NCBI RefSeq assembly: GCF_026914185.1
Contig: NC_070569.1
Coordinates: forward strand, 868,001-932,000
DNA from: Puccinia triticina
Taxonomy: Eukaryota > Basidiomycota > Pucciniomycetes > Pucciniales > Pucciniaceae
Direction: 5' to 3'
DNA length: 64,000 nt
Position 1 is the first letter of the stretch. Each line of letters starts with the position of its first letter. Position numbers and translations under genes: made by a program. The notes below the pieces were generated by a model, which did not search any database, was not told the DNA's origin, and was given only the letters and a program-made list of their open reading frames with translations. This document shows, piece by piece, positions 1 to 10,141 of this stretch.

Positions 1-1359
1 TGTTATCGGTCCAGACGATGAGGAGCCTACCAGGTTTTACCCGGAGTTTCAGCAGCATGATGATTCCAAAACGGACCGCAACGGTCTCTAACCAGGCGAT
101 GCCGCGAGGCTCTTTGCCGCTAGCTCTCCATCCGTCGCGGAGCTTGAACTGGGCCCAGTCTTCACCGACCAATACCCCAATACCGTAGCCGGTGGACGCG
201 TTGCCGACCCAGTGTATGTCGGTGGGGTCTGGGCTAGGGATGAGGCGTGTGTGCTCGAAAATCGAAAGCGTTGCTGTCCACCTGTTGAGGTCCTCTCAGA
301 CGTCTTCTGGGTCGCGCGTGCCGAGCGTCTGTGTTTCCAGCTTGTGAGCCAGAGGTATAGGCTACAGAGGTAGCACCGAAGTTGGGGCAGGAGGTAGGAC
401 ACGTGATTGAGCCTCCCTGCCAGGACTTCAACTTCGTTGTATTTGAACTTCGATTTTGGTCTTAGGAAGACTGCTATCTGCTCCAGTCGTTTCTCAATCT
501 TGCCTGGTGGGAGGCGGACCGTCTTCTCGACTCTGTTCCATACAAAGCCGATGAATTTTTGTTCCGGCCGGAAGGACGAGCACTTCTCGACGTTTGTCGC
601 GACTCCTAGTCTATCCGATCTGGCTACTATGTCGTCCATTGACGTGGTGCAGCTTGCCTCTTTGACGAACAAATTGTCGTCGACCCATCGAAAGATTGTT
701 TTGAGTTGGAACTCGTTTAGCATGATTTGCTTCCAGGCGTCCGCCGGCCTACCAAAAGACCCGCACCCGACGACGCCGCCGAAATTGATACGAGTGTCAA
801 GGAGTAAACCTCCGTCGAAGTCTTGGATCATGAGGTAGGGCCATTGCGACATGGCCGTTGGGATTTGGCGATACGCCTTTCCCCAGTTGAAAACCGCCAG
901 ATGGAAACTGGTCTTGTTATTTGGAAAGAAACGAGCTACAACGTTAAAGTTGTCCCAGGTCGTCTCAAAGTCTTTTGCTTCCACGAAGGAGTTAACCGAA
1001 GGGATACACGGGTTGTTGCGCGGGAAGCTTAGGTCGTTGATTGGCCTGGTGGATCCGTCCCCGTTGACTACCGCCCCTAGGGGGTTCGTCCTGAAGAAGG
1101 GGAACTTGGATGCTACTTCGAGATGTGTGAAGGGTCCGAACATTTGTCCCGCCGCTAGTTCTTTCTGGATTGATTTCTCAATCTTGTCCTTAGCCTGAAG
1201 GGCTGAGGAGTGGTTAGGTGGGGTGTAGTGGCTCATCCCGGCGATCGTGTGGTCAGGGATGCCCTGATGGAAACCGGCTTTAAAGCCATGAAGTACGTCC
1301 GCAAAAGTTTGGTCAAGACCCGCCTTTCTAAGCGCGGCTTCCCATTCTGGGATGTTCAT
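1..1359 (-). pseudogene. DIRS-type reverse transcriptase-RNase H, broken and cut by window edge
   Basis: Reading right to left, the protein starts MNIPEWEAALRKAG at 1359 and holds a DIRS-like reverse transcriptase: a PINDLSFPRN segment, FGRPADAWK, then the catalytic FRWVDDNLF (VDD box) and FIGFVWN. The family copies RNA into circular DNA that is integrated by a tyrosine recombinase. After SLYLWLTSW (about 340) the reading frame is lost. The RNase H part continues in another frame with VGNASTGYGIGV, IAWLETVAVRFGI and WTDN at the window edge. That frame also has an in-frame TGA at 296-298, where arginine fits the family pattern. The start codon overlaps the stop of a short upstream coding segment (RIPIVSKDKL, about 1360-1450) in the sequence ATGA, so a frame change between the two is needed. 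The recombinase lies beyond the window. Domain identity is from motif recognition and is strong; the gene is very probably inactive. Confidence 0.85.
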
Positions 1360-1708
1360 TTCGCACCGACTTCCTCCGGCCAGTTTGCTAGGGCTGCTTT
1401 GGCAAGCTTGTCTTTGCTCACGATCGGAATTCTCACAGGTTGCGCATTGTCACGAGTTGGTACGTTACTGCGAGGACTGCATTTCACAAATTCCTTTTTT
1501 TTTTTTTTTTTGGAAATTTTGTAAACAGAAAAACAACTAAGTTTCGCTACGCGCAAAGGGCTTCTGGGGGTGTGATTTTTGTGGGGAACAAATTGGGGTA
1601 ACTCTAGGTTGTGACATGACAAGTCTAAGGTATTCTCGGGTGATGCGAGGCCAGTACTAGGAGGGTACTTTAGAGGGGGAGGAGGAACTCTAAACTCGAG
1701 CAGGCGAC

Positions 1709-3426
1709 CTACTGGGCTGATTCTACACTAGGCTTTGCACCTTGGCTGCCCTTCTTGTGGTTGGAGCCTTCGGTTCCGTTGTTGTTGGATGCTCCGCGGT
1801 CTTGGTTGGATGAGTTCCCGGCTCTTTTGTCAACGTAGTTTGGGTCGAAATTCGAGCCCTTGTATCCCGACTTCCTTTCGTGGTGCTCTCGCCCGCCGCC
1901 TCCGCCGGAGCCTGGGTTAGGGCCTGCCGAGTAGGATTTTGCTCCGGGCCTGCCGGCCGTCGGCGCCCCCGTGAGGGGGTCCCAAGTGGCCCTTGGGCCG
2001 TCCTTGGCGTATGGGTTGTCAGTGAAGCCCCATTCGTCGAACTTCCGACATTGGGCGTAACAGATAGCCGCGATGTCCTCTCGTAAAACCGAGATGTCCG
2101 GGATGGACTCAACACCGCCAACGCTGACTCTGTGGGAGAAGGCGTTGGATCGCACCTGGGTTGGGGAGGTGCTTTTCGTAAGTGTTTGTAAAACAGCTCC
2201 CTTTTTTTTTTTTTTGGTGTGGTAGTCGCGTGCATACCTGTATGTCATAGCGGAAGGCTGGCATGAAGCCGTCTCGGCTTTGGATGAGGTCCACATTTGC
2301 CTTGTGTTGGAGGACCCAGTCTGAGAACGTCGCGAAGTTATACACGTCTTTCAAGGTCGTGTAGAAGTTGCGGTGATTCACCGTCCAGGTGGAGAAGGAC
2401 TGAGTGAACTTGTTTGGGTATGGGTACCCCGAGTACCTAGTGCCCTTATCGGCTGAGTTTTCATCCGACTTGGATCTTTTCTCGACGTGATGGGTAATGG
2501 CTTTGTCTGTTTGCCGAAGATGGTCCTTGGTCAGACGTTTCTCTTTGCGTTTACTAACGGGGTATGAGTTTGGCTTACCTTGCCATTCCTTGTTAAAGAT
2601 GGTCAACGGTATCGGAGCTCGCAACTCCCGTATATTTTTGTCGAAAAAGGGTGTGAAGCCCACATCCGAATGAGTCGTGATGGCTCCTGAGACGAAGTTG
2701 AGGCCTCCCTCGTTCGAGGGGGCTGGCATTGGGGTGCCGATCAATCCTTGACAGTTGACCAGGTTCGCCAGGTGGGCATTGGCCTTGGGGGTCGACATCG
2801 CCTTATAAAGGTTGAACAGCGCATTTGCCGTTGCTGTCTCGCCTGCCAGTTCGGCTTCGATTGCCTTGATGCCGATCATCTTGCACTCTTCCGACGCGCC
2901 CGAGGGCGGGTGGAGTTCTGGGGCTGGTCCGTTTCCGGCGAGTGGGTTTTTTACCGCAATCGGTTTATTCAGGGACTCAACTGTTACAGGGTTTTTAGAC
3001 GTAAGTCAGTTTTGATGTTCTGGCCTAGGGGCTTTTTTTTTTTTTTTTTTTTTTTTTTTTGGACTAACCTGATTTAGAGCCGAGGCTTTTGATGTAGTCT
3101 GGGCCCAGTGCGCTAAGCAGGGAGGGTGGGATCGTATCAGTCAAGGATGACTTTTGAGCTGGGCTCGCGTCCACGTCGATTACCGCAAACTTCGCGGTTT
3201 TAGATTTGGGTTCCTTGGGAGCGTTGCTCTTGCTGGGCGCTTTCGCGGAGTGGGCTGGCTCGCCTGGGTTTGTGTCCTTCGACTTGGACGTGGTTGCGGT
3301 GGGTTCTCCCGCGCTTGGGGCCGGGACGGCTGAGGCCGTGGCGGGGGCTGCGGGGGCCCCGCTGCTGGGGTCGGCCTCTCCTGCTTTCTGTGATCTGGTC
3401 ACCGGGTTCTTTGGGGCTTGGGACAT
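1709..3426 (-). CDS. Gag-like protein of the DIRS element, three exons
   Basis: Exon 1 (3426-3069) starts MSQAPKNPVTRSQK and is Ala/Pro/Lys-rich. Exon 2 (2980-2238) runs from ESLNKPIAVK to MPAFRYDIQ, and exon 3 (2155-1709) from VRSNAFSHRV to a Gly/Asn-rich tail. Donors GTTAGT and GTATGC with acceptors AACAG and CCCAG join in frame. No zinc knuckle is visible, which is usual for DIRS ORF1. It sits just upstream of the reverse transcriptase on the same strand and presumably packages the RNA, by analogy with other retroelements. Both introns contain a long homopolymeric A tract (28 and 14 A) shortly after the donor. The reading frame is open across the three exons. Identification as ORF1 rests on position and composition, not on a recognised domain. 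Confidence 0.65.
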
Positions 3427-3511
3427 GATGTCTTTGGGGTATGAGGACTTTACGAAGAAAAGGAGGTATGATGGAGTGTGTTTGTAATCTGAAAAAGCTC
3501 AAGGCCTGGGA

Positions 3512-3894
3512 AACTCAAAGCAGAAGGAGGCTGAATCGCGAAGCTAGATGTCGCTGGGGAAAGCGTCCTCAGCCTCTGAGGCTGCTGCTTTATAGGCTTC
3601 TCTGGGCCACCCACAAGTCGGCCGCCAGCCTGGATCCTGAGGGGATCCAGCTGTGCGGCGGGGAAGTCGTGCCTTCCTAGCCCAAAGGAGACTAGTTCGG
3701 CGGAGATGGGTGAAACCCAGCCGATACAGTTCCCTATCCGTGAGGCCGTGACGACGGGCCCTCCCGGAACGGTGAGGGCTGGCGGAGGCCGCGCCACCGC
3801 CCCCTTTGAGCAGCGTCGCGGCTCCGCCGCCCGATGGATACGCGTATCATGGACGTAGGTCTAACTCCCACGTGCCGTGTACGTCAACTGTTCA
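3512..3894 (-). repeat. DIRS 5' terminal repeat, copy adjoining the full element
   Basis: A 383-bp sequence repeated almost identically in the same orientation at 4462-4845. It lies directly upstream of the gag-like ORF and so acts as 5' terminal/leader sequence of the element. Homology to the second copy starts at AACTCAAAGCAG and ends at ACGTCAACTGTTCA. Confidence 0.8.
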
Positions 3895-4342
3895 TCCATT
3901 CTCACGCTGCTCCAAATCTGAACAGATTCGGGGAGCGCACCACTGCTAGCCCGCTAGGGCCTTAGTCAGTGTCACGCCTCCCTAGCCCAGGCCGCGCGCC
4001 CCACTTCTAGCGGGGGCTTGGCCTAGGCGCTGTGTGGGCCAGGGGGGGGGCTACCACCCGGGGCCGGGGGTGTCTTTGGGTGTGGCACCATCCGAAGATG
4101 GTTCCCAAAGACCCCAACAGACCGAGTGGGGATCAAAAGAGCCCCCCGAGCAGAAACAGAGCAGAGAATGCACAGGGAAGAAGGGGGGTCCGTACAGACC
4201 CAGATGCTCAGACTAGGAAGCCTGAGCCCCACGTACACCCCTAACTTCCGTCGGTGCATCCTCCGCCAGTTAATCCACACCTTTGGTTTTCCAGCGGTTT
4301 TTGACTGTGTTTTTATTTCAAAACTAGACCTCGACCAGTTTT
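3895..4342. other. 3' non-coding part of a DIRS element between two terminal repeats
   Basis: GC-rich sequence with no supported gene. In minus orientation it follows the recombinase stop and precedes the next element's terminal repeat. A hairpin lies at about 3908-3938 (GCTCC..ATCTG / CAGAT..GGAGC). G and C homopolymer runs occur at 4040-4075. Confidence 0.5.
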
Positions 4343-4461
4343 TCACTCATTGAGTTGCTTTATGATTTGCACCGTCTCAAGCAGCTTGTCATTCGAGTAT
4401 TCTCGGATATATAGGAGGTAGGCGTTTGACTTCCACCTGCCAATGGTGCATATCTCCTCGG
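4343..4461 (-). pseudogene. C-terminal fragment of a DIRS tyrosine recombinase
   Basis: The minus strand encodes GRWKSNAYLLYIREY followed by about 20 residues and a stop. This is the typical end of DIRS tyrosine recombinases, which have a GRWxSxAYxxYI segment around the active-site tyrosine. Only the last 40 or so codons are present. The fragment is joined directly to a copy of the terminal repeat (4462-4845), so the gag, RT and most of the recombinase of this copy have been deleted. It cannot encode a working recombinase. Confidence 0.75.
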
Positions 4462-4845
4462 AACTCAAAGCAGAAGGAGGCTGAATCGCGAAGCTAGATG
4501 TCGCTGGGGAAAGCGTCCTCAGCCTCTGAGGCTGCTGCTTTATAGGCTTCTCTGGGCCACCCACAAGTCGGCCGCTATGCCTGGATCCTGAGGGGATCCA
4601 GCTGTGCGGCGGGGAAGTCGTGCCTTCCTAGCCCAAAGGGGACTAGTTCGGCGGAGATGGGTGAAACCCAGCCGATACAGTTCCCTATCCGTGAGGCCGT
4701 GACGACGGGCCCTCCCGGAACGGTGAGGACTGGCGGAGGCCGCGCCACCGCCCCCTTTGAGCAGCGTCGCGGCTCCGCCGCCCGATGGATACGCGTATCA
4801 TGGACGTAGGTCTAACTCCCATGTGCCGTGTACGTCAACTGTTCA
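4462..4845 (-). repeat. DIRS 5' terminal repeat, copy of the deleted element
   Basis: 384-bp direct repeat of 3512-3894, fused on its 3' side (minus orientation) to the recombinase tail. A few substitutions and one small indel distinguish the copies. Sequence beyond 4845 differs from sequence beyond 3894, which fixes the outer boundary. Confidence 0.8.
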
Positions 4846-5036
4846 GTAAGGAGCCGCAGCCAGTCGGGCCGGGCTGATAGTAGCTCGCATGGGGCTGGTG
4901 ACTCCTGCTGTTTCGTTCAATCAGTCATGTTTATACATAATAAACATGTGTTCAATGAATGCAGACTGACCTGTAACTGCCGGTATTGTGCGTGCAGGGA
5001 ATCGAGGAGTAAAACGGCCTGTACGCGATGACAAGT

Positions 5037-5405
5037 TGTAAGGGTCGGGAGAACCTTCACTGTTCAGAGGCTGGTGGCTCGGAGGGACGAGGCACTAGGC
5101 CTGAGGATGTTCTAGTTCCAACGTCCTCGGGGGTCTGTATTGCAATGTCTAGCTCGGCAGAGAGGTCGAGGGGTCCGGAGGTCTCTCTGTTAGTCTATGT
5201 ACAAAGGTCTTGAGGATGGGAAGGAAGGGGCCAGATAGAGAGGAAAGAAGAACTCACCTAGCTCGGCAGAGAGGTCGAGGGGTCCGGAGGTCTCTGCCGG
5301 GCTAGGAAGGAGGGGGAAAGCCTGAGACTAAATCCCTGGCTGTGTGGGTCATGTGATAGGTGTCGTGACACCTAGTGAACCCCGCAAGGGGTGCGGGGCT
5401 TCACA
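5037..5405 (-). repeat. 3' LTR of the gag-only element
   Basis: 369 bp, near identical to 7819-8188. It contains an internal direct duplication of CTAGCTCGGCAGAGAGGTCG (about 5140 and 5258). Confidence 0.88.
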
Positions 5406-5616
5406 GTCTCCCCCCCTATAAAGAGATAAAAGAAGGGGGAGGAGCAATAGAAGTTGAATTGTGGAACCGGGGAGGAGTGACAAGGTGAGAAGGGAAAACA
5501 GTGGGGAAAAGTTTATTGGTTGGTGGCGGTCCTGCGGTTTTGTCCCCGGGGTCAATCGTCTTGGCCGGGCTGCTGAACTGAACTTTGGCTTGGGGTTGAG
5601 GTTGTTTGTGAGGAGT

Positions 5617-7435
5617 TCAGGTGTCGCCGGCGTCACGGGAGGCGGTGTCGCAGGCGCCTTTGGCGGATGTTGAGGGTTCTGGGTCGGCGTTGGCCATTGG
5701 GATCGGGCCCGGCTGAGCAATCTCTCTGTCGTCAGGTTCATCCTCAAAGCTGAACCAATCCACCGCCGTAAGTACGCTGCCGTTCGAAATTGTCTGAGTT
5801 TGGCAACCGGTGTTGGAACGCACCTCAAGCTCATCCCGGCTAGCTGAGCATACATTGCCACCGAGCTTGCCTTGAATTCCGGTGCCCGGGGCCCGTTGTC
5901 CCAATCTTCGAGAAGCTCCTCTTCCCGGATTTCCGCCAAGGCCGACACTTGGCCCTCGTCAAGGCCGAGGTTATCCGGAAAGAGGTTCGATGGGTGATCA
6001 TCGCCGCCTTCGATTTCTGATGCAGCGGCCACGGACGCTGCCCGAGGCCCCGGACGGCCCGCTGGGGGTTGAGTTGCTCTTCCCGGGGTTGGACCTAGGG
6101 GGCCCAAAGCCGCCGGGCGGCGGTAATCCGCCGGTTTCGGAGGGGCAACAAAGGATTCGGGGATCTCGATGAACGATCTGTCAATGGGGTTGGTGCACGC
6201 CCCAGGTGCGCTGCCGCAGCGCTTCTTGCAAAAGTGACAGCGGCCCTGTGAGTCCAGAAAGGCGTGGACCCGCCAGACCGTCTCATTCGTGGGTCCCAGG
6301 GCTGCATGGTTGACCAAGGGTGTTGCGACGCGGGGGCGAGAGGCCGGTCTCTTCGGGAGGGATTGATAGTACCCGTTGGTACACATCTCGAACTCGCCAT
6401 ACTTGAAGGTCGGAGCTTTCAGGAGCTTGAAGTTCTTGACCATTGCCTTGAGCTCGTCCGGCATGCCGTACATCACCAGGCGAGCGAGCTCTAGGTCGCC
6501 CAATGCTGTTGGATCTTTGTGAGGGGGCTTGTCGAAATTTATCATGCGCTGGAGTGTTCGGGCCCGGATGCTGTAGCTCATGAAGTCTTCTGAGTCCAGC
6601 ATTTTCAGCTGAACGATCCATTTGTGGAGCTCTTCTCGCCAGTCTGGGGTGATAGCCACTTCGAATAAGCGGTCTTTGAATTCTTGCCAGGGCTTTCCCA
6701 CATACGAATCGACCTCGTTGGCGTAGACCGAAAGGAGGTTAGTTTCATCGATGAGACTCCCTACTACCCTGATTTTGTTGACGTCGGATTCGATCGCCTT
6801 TGTGGCGAAGAATACCTGCACTCCGTGAATCCACTTCAGGAACGGCTCGACTGCCTGCGCAGGGCCCGTGTAGCGGGGGGCGTCAGACGTCCTGATTCGT
6901 GGGAGCTCCGCTTCCGCAGATCGTGTTATCGGGGCTGGCGGTGCTGGGGTCTGTCGGACCGACTCGATGAGCGCCAGCGTGGCCTCTTCCATCCGCGCCA
7001 TCCGCTTCGCATTGGCCTCCCGTTCCTCTCGGGCCGCATACCGGTCCTTACGGGCTTGTTCCACCGATGCTAATTGCGCGTCGATGAGCATCTTCATGTA
7101 ATCAGGGGGGGGTTTCCCCCTTGATCCTGTTGAGATTGATCCATCGAAGGTTTGGTCGAAGAACAGGGTTGTGAAAGGAAGGGGTGTGGTGCAGGAGTGG
7201 ATTGTGCGGGATGCTCGCCAGGCAATGGCTCCGCGGGTGATGTAGAGCAAATGGGCTGGGTGGACGGCCGGACAGTGCTGCTCGAGGACGACGAGCTTCC
7301 TGTTGATGAGTCGTCTGAGGTGGAAGCTTCCAGCTGTTTCTGGCGTCGTTTCTCAGCGTTGGCGGCTCTGATGATAGCGTCGGGGTCGGTGATGGGTAGT
7401 AGATCTTCAGGGGCCGTTGTCCGCCTTGTGGACAT
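5617..7435 (-). pseudogene. Ty3-like Gag polyprotein with two frame breaks
   Basis: Gag starts at MSTRRTTAPEDLLPITDPDA (7435), followed by a Ser-rich stretch. It changes frame at a run of eight G (7105-7112; eight C on the coding strand) and continues PDYMKMLIDAQLASVEQ. The central capsid-like part spans about 6200-6900. A cysteine motif GRCHFCKKRCGS near 6240 resembles the variant zinc knuckle of basidiomycete Ty3 Gags. Near 5840 the frame appears to shift again, into an acidic Gag-type C-terminus (DWFSFEDEPDDREIAQ) that stops at 5617. The two shifts may be real mutations or homopolymer errors in the assembly. Nothing pol-like follows before the LTR. Confidence 0.7.
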
Positions 7436-7564
7436 GGACTGGTCGATGGAGACGGAAGGATGGGGACCGAGTACGAAGGGAAAAGGGGACGGAGTGTTCG
7501 GCAAACAAAAGAAAAAAAAAGGAGAGCGGACAGAAACGGGCGGACGAAGTGGGTGGACGGAAAC

Positions 7565-7690
7565 GGACGGAGCGGACGGACGGAGCGGACGGACGGAGAG
7601 GACGGACGGAGAGGACGGACGGAGAGGACGGACGGAGAGGACGGACGGAGCGGACGGACGGAGAGGACGGACGGAGCGGACGGACGGAAG
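7565..7690. repeat. 13-bp minisatellite, GGACGGACGGAG(A/C)
   Basis: About nine to ten copies of a 13-bp unit in the leader of the gag-only element, between the 5' LTR (7819-8188) and the gag start. Because 13 is not a multiple of three, all frames give the same 13-residue period (PSVLSVRPLRPSA-like on the minus strand). This explains the long open frames here, which I do not call genes. Confidence 0.9.
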
Positions 7691-7818
7691 CGGACGATGG
7701 AGCGGAGAAACGGACGAGGAGCGGTCGAATGGGCTGGTGTGTGGAGAGAAGTGATCCACACCAAAAAAAAAAGGAGTGGCCGAGTCGCCTGGAGGTGAGT
7801 GGGACTAGAAAAAAAAAG

Positions 7819-8188
7819 TGTAAGGGTCGGGAGACCCTTCACTGTTCGGAGGCTGGTGGCTCGGAGGGACGAGGCACTAGGCCTGAGGATGTTCTAGTTC
7901 CAACGTCCTCGGGGGTCTGTATTGCAATGTCTAGCTCGGCAGAGAGGTCGAGGGGTCCGGAGGTCTCTCTGTTAGTCTATGTACAAAGGTCTTGAGGATG
8001 GGAAGGAAGGGGCCAGATAGAGAGGAAAGAAGAACTCACCTAGCTCGGCAGAGAGGTCGAGGGGTCCGGAGGTCTCTGCCGGGCTAGGAAGGAGGGGGAA
8101 AGCCTGAGACTAAATCCCTGGCTGTGTGGGTCATGTGATAGGTTGTCGTGACACCTAGTGAACCCCGCAAGGGGTGCGGGGCTTCACA
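7819..8188 (-). repeat. 5' LTR of the gag-only element
   Basis: 370 bp, partner of 5037-5405, with the same internal duplication. It starts TGTAAGGGTCGG and ends GGGGCTTCACA in plus-strand reading. Confidence 0.88.
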
Positions 8189-8193
8189 AAAGT

Positions 8194-9131
8194 TGGACAT
8201 GATATCACAAATGAAGTGTCAGGTCTGTATTGACGGACTGTAACTGGGTGGGGAGATTGAGCTTACCTGCCACAGATTTTTTCGTTTTATTGTGAGCGGC
8301 GAATCTTGTCGGAGGTGGGGTTGCTTGGTGGGATGAGTTTGGCTGAGATGGTTGGAGCGATCCCGCTGGTTGGAGCGAGCAATCCACGATCACATGAGAC
8401 ATTTGAAATTCTACTTGGTGATCTCAACATGATATCAACTCCGGTGATTTCGACGGATCACTCTCTCCGAACTTAACACAAGTCCCTCCCTCACGCCTAC
8501 GCTCGGGGGGGCCCAAAGGGCCCGCCTCCCGAAGGGAGGGACTTGCACCTAAAGTCGGCTTACAAGGGGGAGAGCTACCAGCCAAAGGGTGTGGAGTTGA
8601 TCTCACCCCCCTCTTTTCTTCAGTAGCTCTCGTGTAAACCTCTGGCCCTTGGCACCATTAGAAGCGCAAGGCGTCCAGCATACTGATTCCAGCTTGAAAA
8701 GCCCCAATATCTCTATCCCCTCCCAATAATCTATGTGTAAATAAAATAATATTGTAACCGATCCGACCTCTTCAAGCCCGGATATCCCAATAGATATATC
8801 CGGTGCTAAATGCCTGAACAAGTATTGCACAGGAGCCACAATTGTACACACATATTATCCTGGTTACTGGGATCTCAGCACACTATGTACATAACCAAAC
8901 CGTTGTTCAATGGTATTTTGACTAGACTAACAATCATGATCATCAGATTATCTATGGATTTAAAAAAAACCCGTGAGAGGGTCCATGGACCGATGATCCA
9001 AATGGATCCGCACCTGTCAAGCTCTACTTCCGAAAAAACCAGGGGATGATGGACTACAAATCACAAACCACTGGCTATTTTTGGCCAATTTTTTCCTAAA
9101 AAAAAAGGGAACACACCTGAGAAGCAAGGCT
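8194..9131. other. Non-coding stretch with GC-rich hairpins
   Basis: No supported gene. At about 8481-8550 an inverted repeat CAAGTCCCTCCCT / AGGGAGGGACTTG encloses a GC-rich palindromic core (GGGCCCAAAGGGCCC). It resembles a small foldback element, but no target duplication was found. Confidence 0.4.
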
Positions 9132-9384
9132 TGTAAGGGTTTCACCAAGGCTCCACCCTTACATAAGCTGTGTTGTAATAGAAGCATTATTATCCATGCT
9201 TATACATAGTATTCCCGCTTTATATAGTTTTGATCCCATCTCTTCTCTTCTCCCCCAAGCTGGTCTTCCCCTTCTTCCTTCTTTCATCGGCCGATCTCAG
9301 AAATTCACATTCTTTTTATAGACTTCAGGCCTTTGGCCCTCCGTCCCTCCGTTCCTTCCAGTGAGGGTTCACAGAACCCTTACA
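9132..9384. mobile_element. Solo LTR with perfect 5-bp target duplication
   Basis: The sequence runs TGTAAGGGTTTCACC...CAGAACCCTTACA, 253 bp, flanked by AGGCT on both sides (9127-9131, 9385-9389). A TATA-like CTTTATATAG lies inside. TG...CA ends plus a perfect 5-bp duplication indicate a solo LTR left by recombination between two LTRs. Its orientation is not certain. Confidence 0.85.
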
Positions 9385-9389
9385 AGGCT

Positions 9390-10141
9390 ATAGCTTTGTC
9401 TACTCAGAATTATCTTTGAGAGGTTCTGTTTTTTTTAAATAGAGGTTGAGTTTAAAAAATGTGAAAATCAGGCCAATTTCTCAAAGTGCTCAGGCCGCGC
9501 GGCCGACTTTTGGCGTAAGCCTCTCCTACGGAGAGTCCCTTCGGGACCCCCGTTCGGGAGGCTTTGTTAAGCTTGCACTCTCTCACTCACCCCATTCTTT
9601 CCTCACCGGGCTCTGATCTTCTCATCGCACCTGACCGCAGAACATCTTTTTAGATTTAAAGCATCACAATTTGAGCCGTGTTATCTCTGACTTAGTTCAA
9701 ATCAGATCCATTGTCTTTATAAGCTACATGCCATGCAAAAATGCTGAGGAAATTTCAACTGAAGTCCAAAAACATCCCCCTAAACATTTATTTCACAGTC
9801 CATAGAGTTAAAAGCAAACAAAATCTAACTTTCTAATAAGTCAGTAAGATTTAACACCTCTGATTTATCTCTATTACTGCATATATATTTTATCCAAATA
9901 AAATTCCATACAAACAGACACAAAAAATTGAGAATATAATAGACATCCAAAAAATATTTATATTGCTAACAACTTCTGATTCCATCATTTAAGTCAAAGT
10001 CTGTTCATTTCTATTTGGATTATTTTATTTCCTATCTGTGCCAAAAGCATCTGGAAAACCAGACATAAATCAGGATTTTTATTTCATAAAGAAATATCCA
10101 AATGGAGGAAATAGCAGGTAAGGGTTTATTGGCTTGTTGTT
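9390..10141. other. AT-rich non-coding stretch
   Basis: No supported gene. A cluster of hairpins lies at 9490-9565 (GGCCGCGCGGCC, TCTCCTACGGAGA, GTCCCTTCGGGAC). Confidence 0.4.

Larger units (their letters stand above)
5037..8188 (-). mobile_element. Non-autonomous Ty3-like LTR element carrying only gag (TR-GAG type)
   Basis: Two 369/370-bp LTRs (5037-5405 and 7819-8188) enclose 2.4 kb. In element orientation the LTRs run TGTGAAGCC...CCCTTACA. A purine-rich tract (about ATAGGGGGGAGAC) sits next to the 3' LTR at 5406-5418, as expected for a polypurine tract. Flanks are CAAGT (5032-5036) and AAAGT (8189-8193), a 5-bp target duplication with one mismatch. The LTRs differ by only two substitutions and one indel, so insertion is recent. 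No protease, RT, RNase H or integrase is present, so mobility would need enzymes from another element. No standard tRNA primer site (TGG...) is visible after the 5' LTR. Confidence 0.88.

Noticed and set aside
4032..4353. Overlapping plus-strand ORFs in the DIRS 3' region
   Set aside because: GC-rich non-coding sequence; the real coding signal here is the recombinase tail on the minus strand.
7094..7842. Two long minus-strand and several plus-strand open frames over the 13-bp repeat
   Set aside because: They are produced by the minisatellite; only the part from MSTRR (7435) downward looks like Gag.
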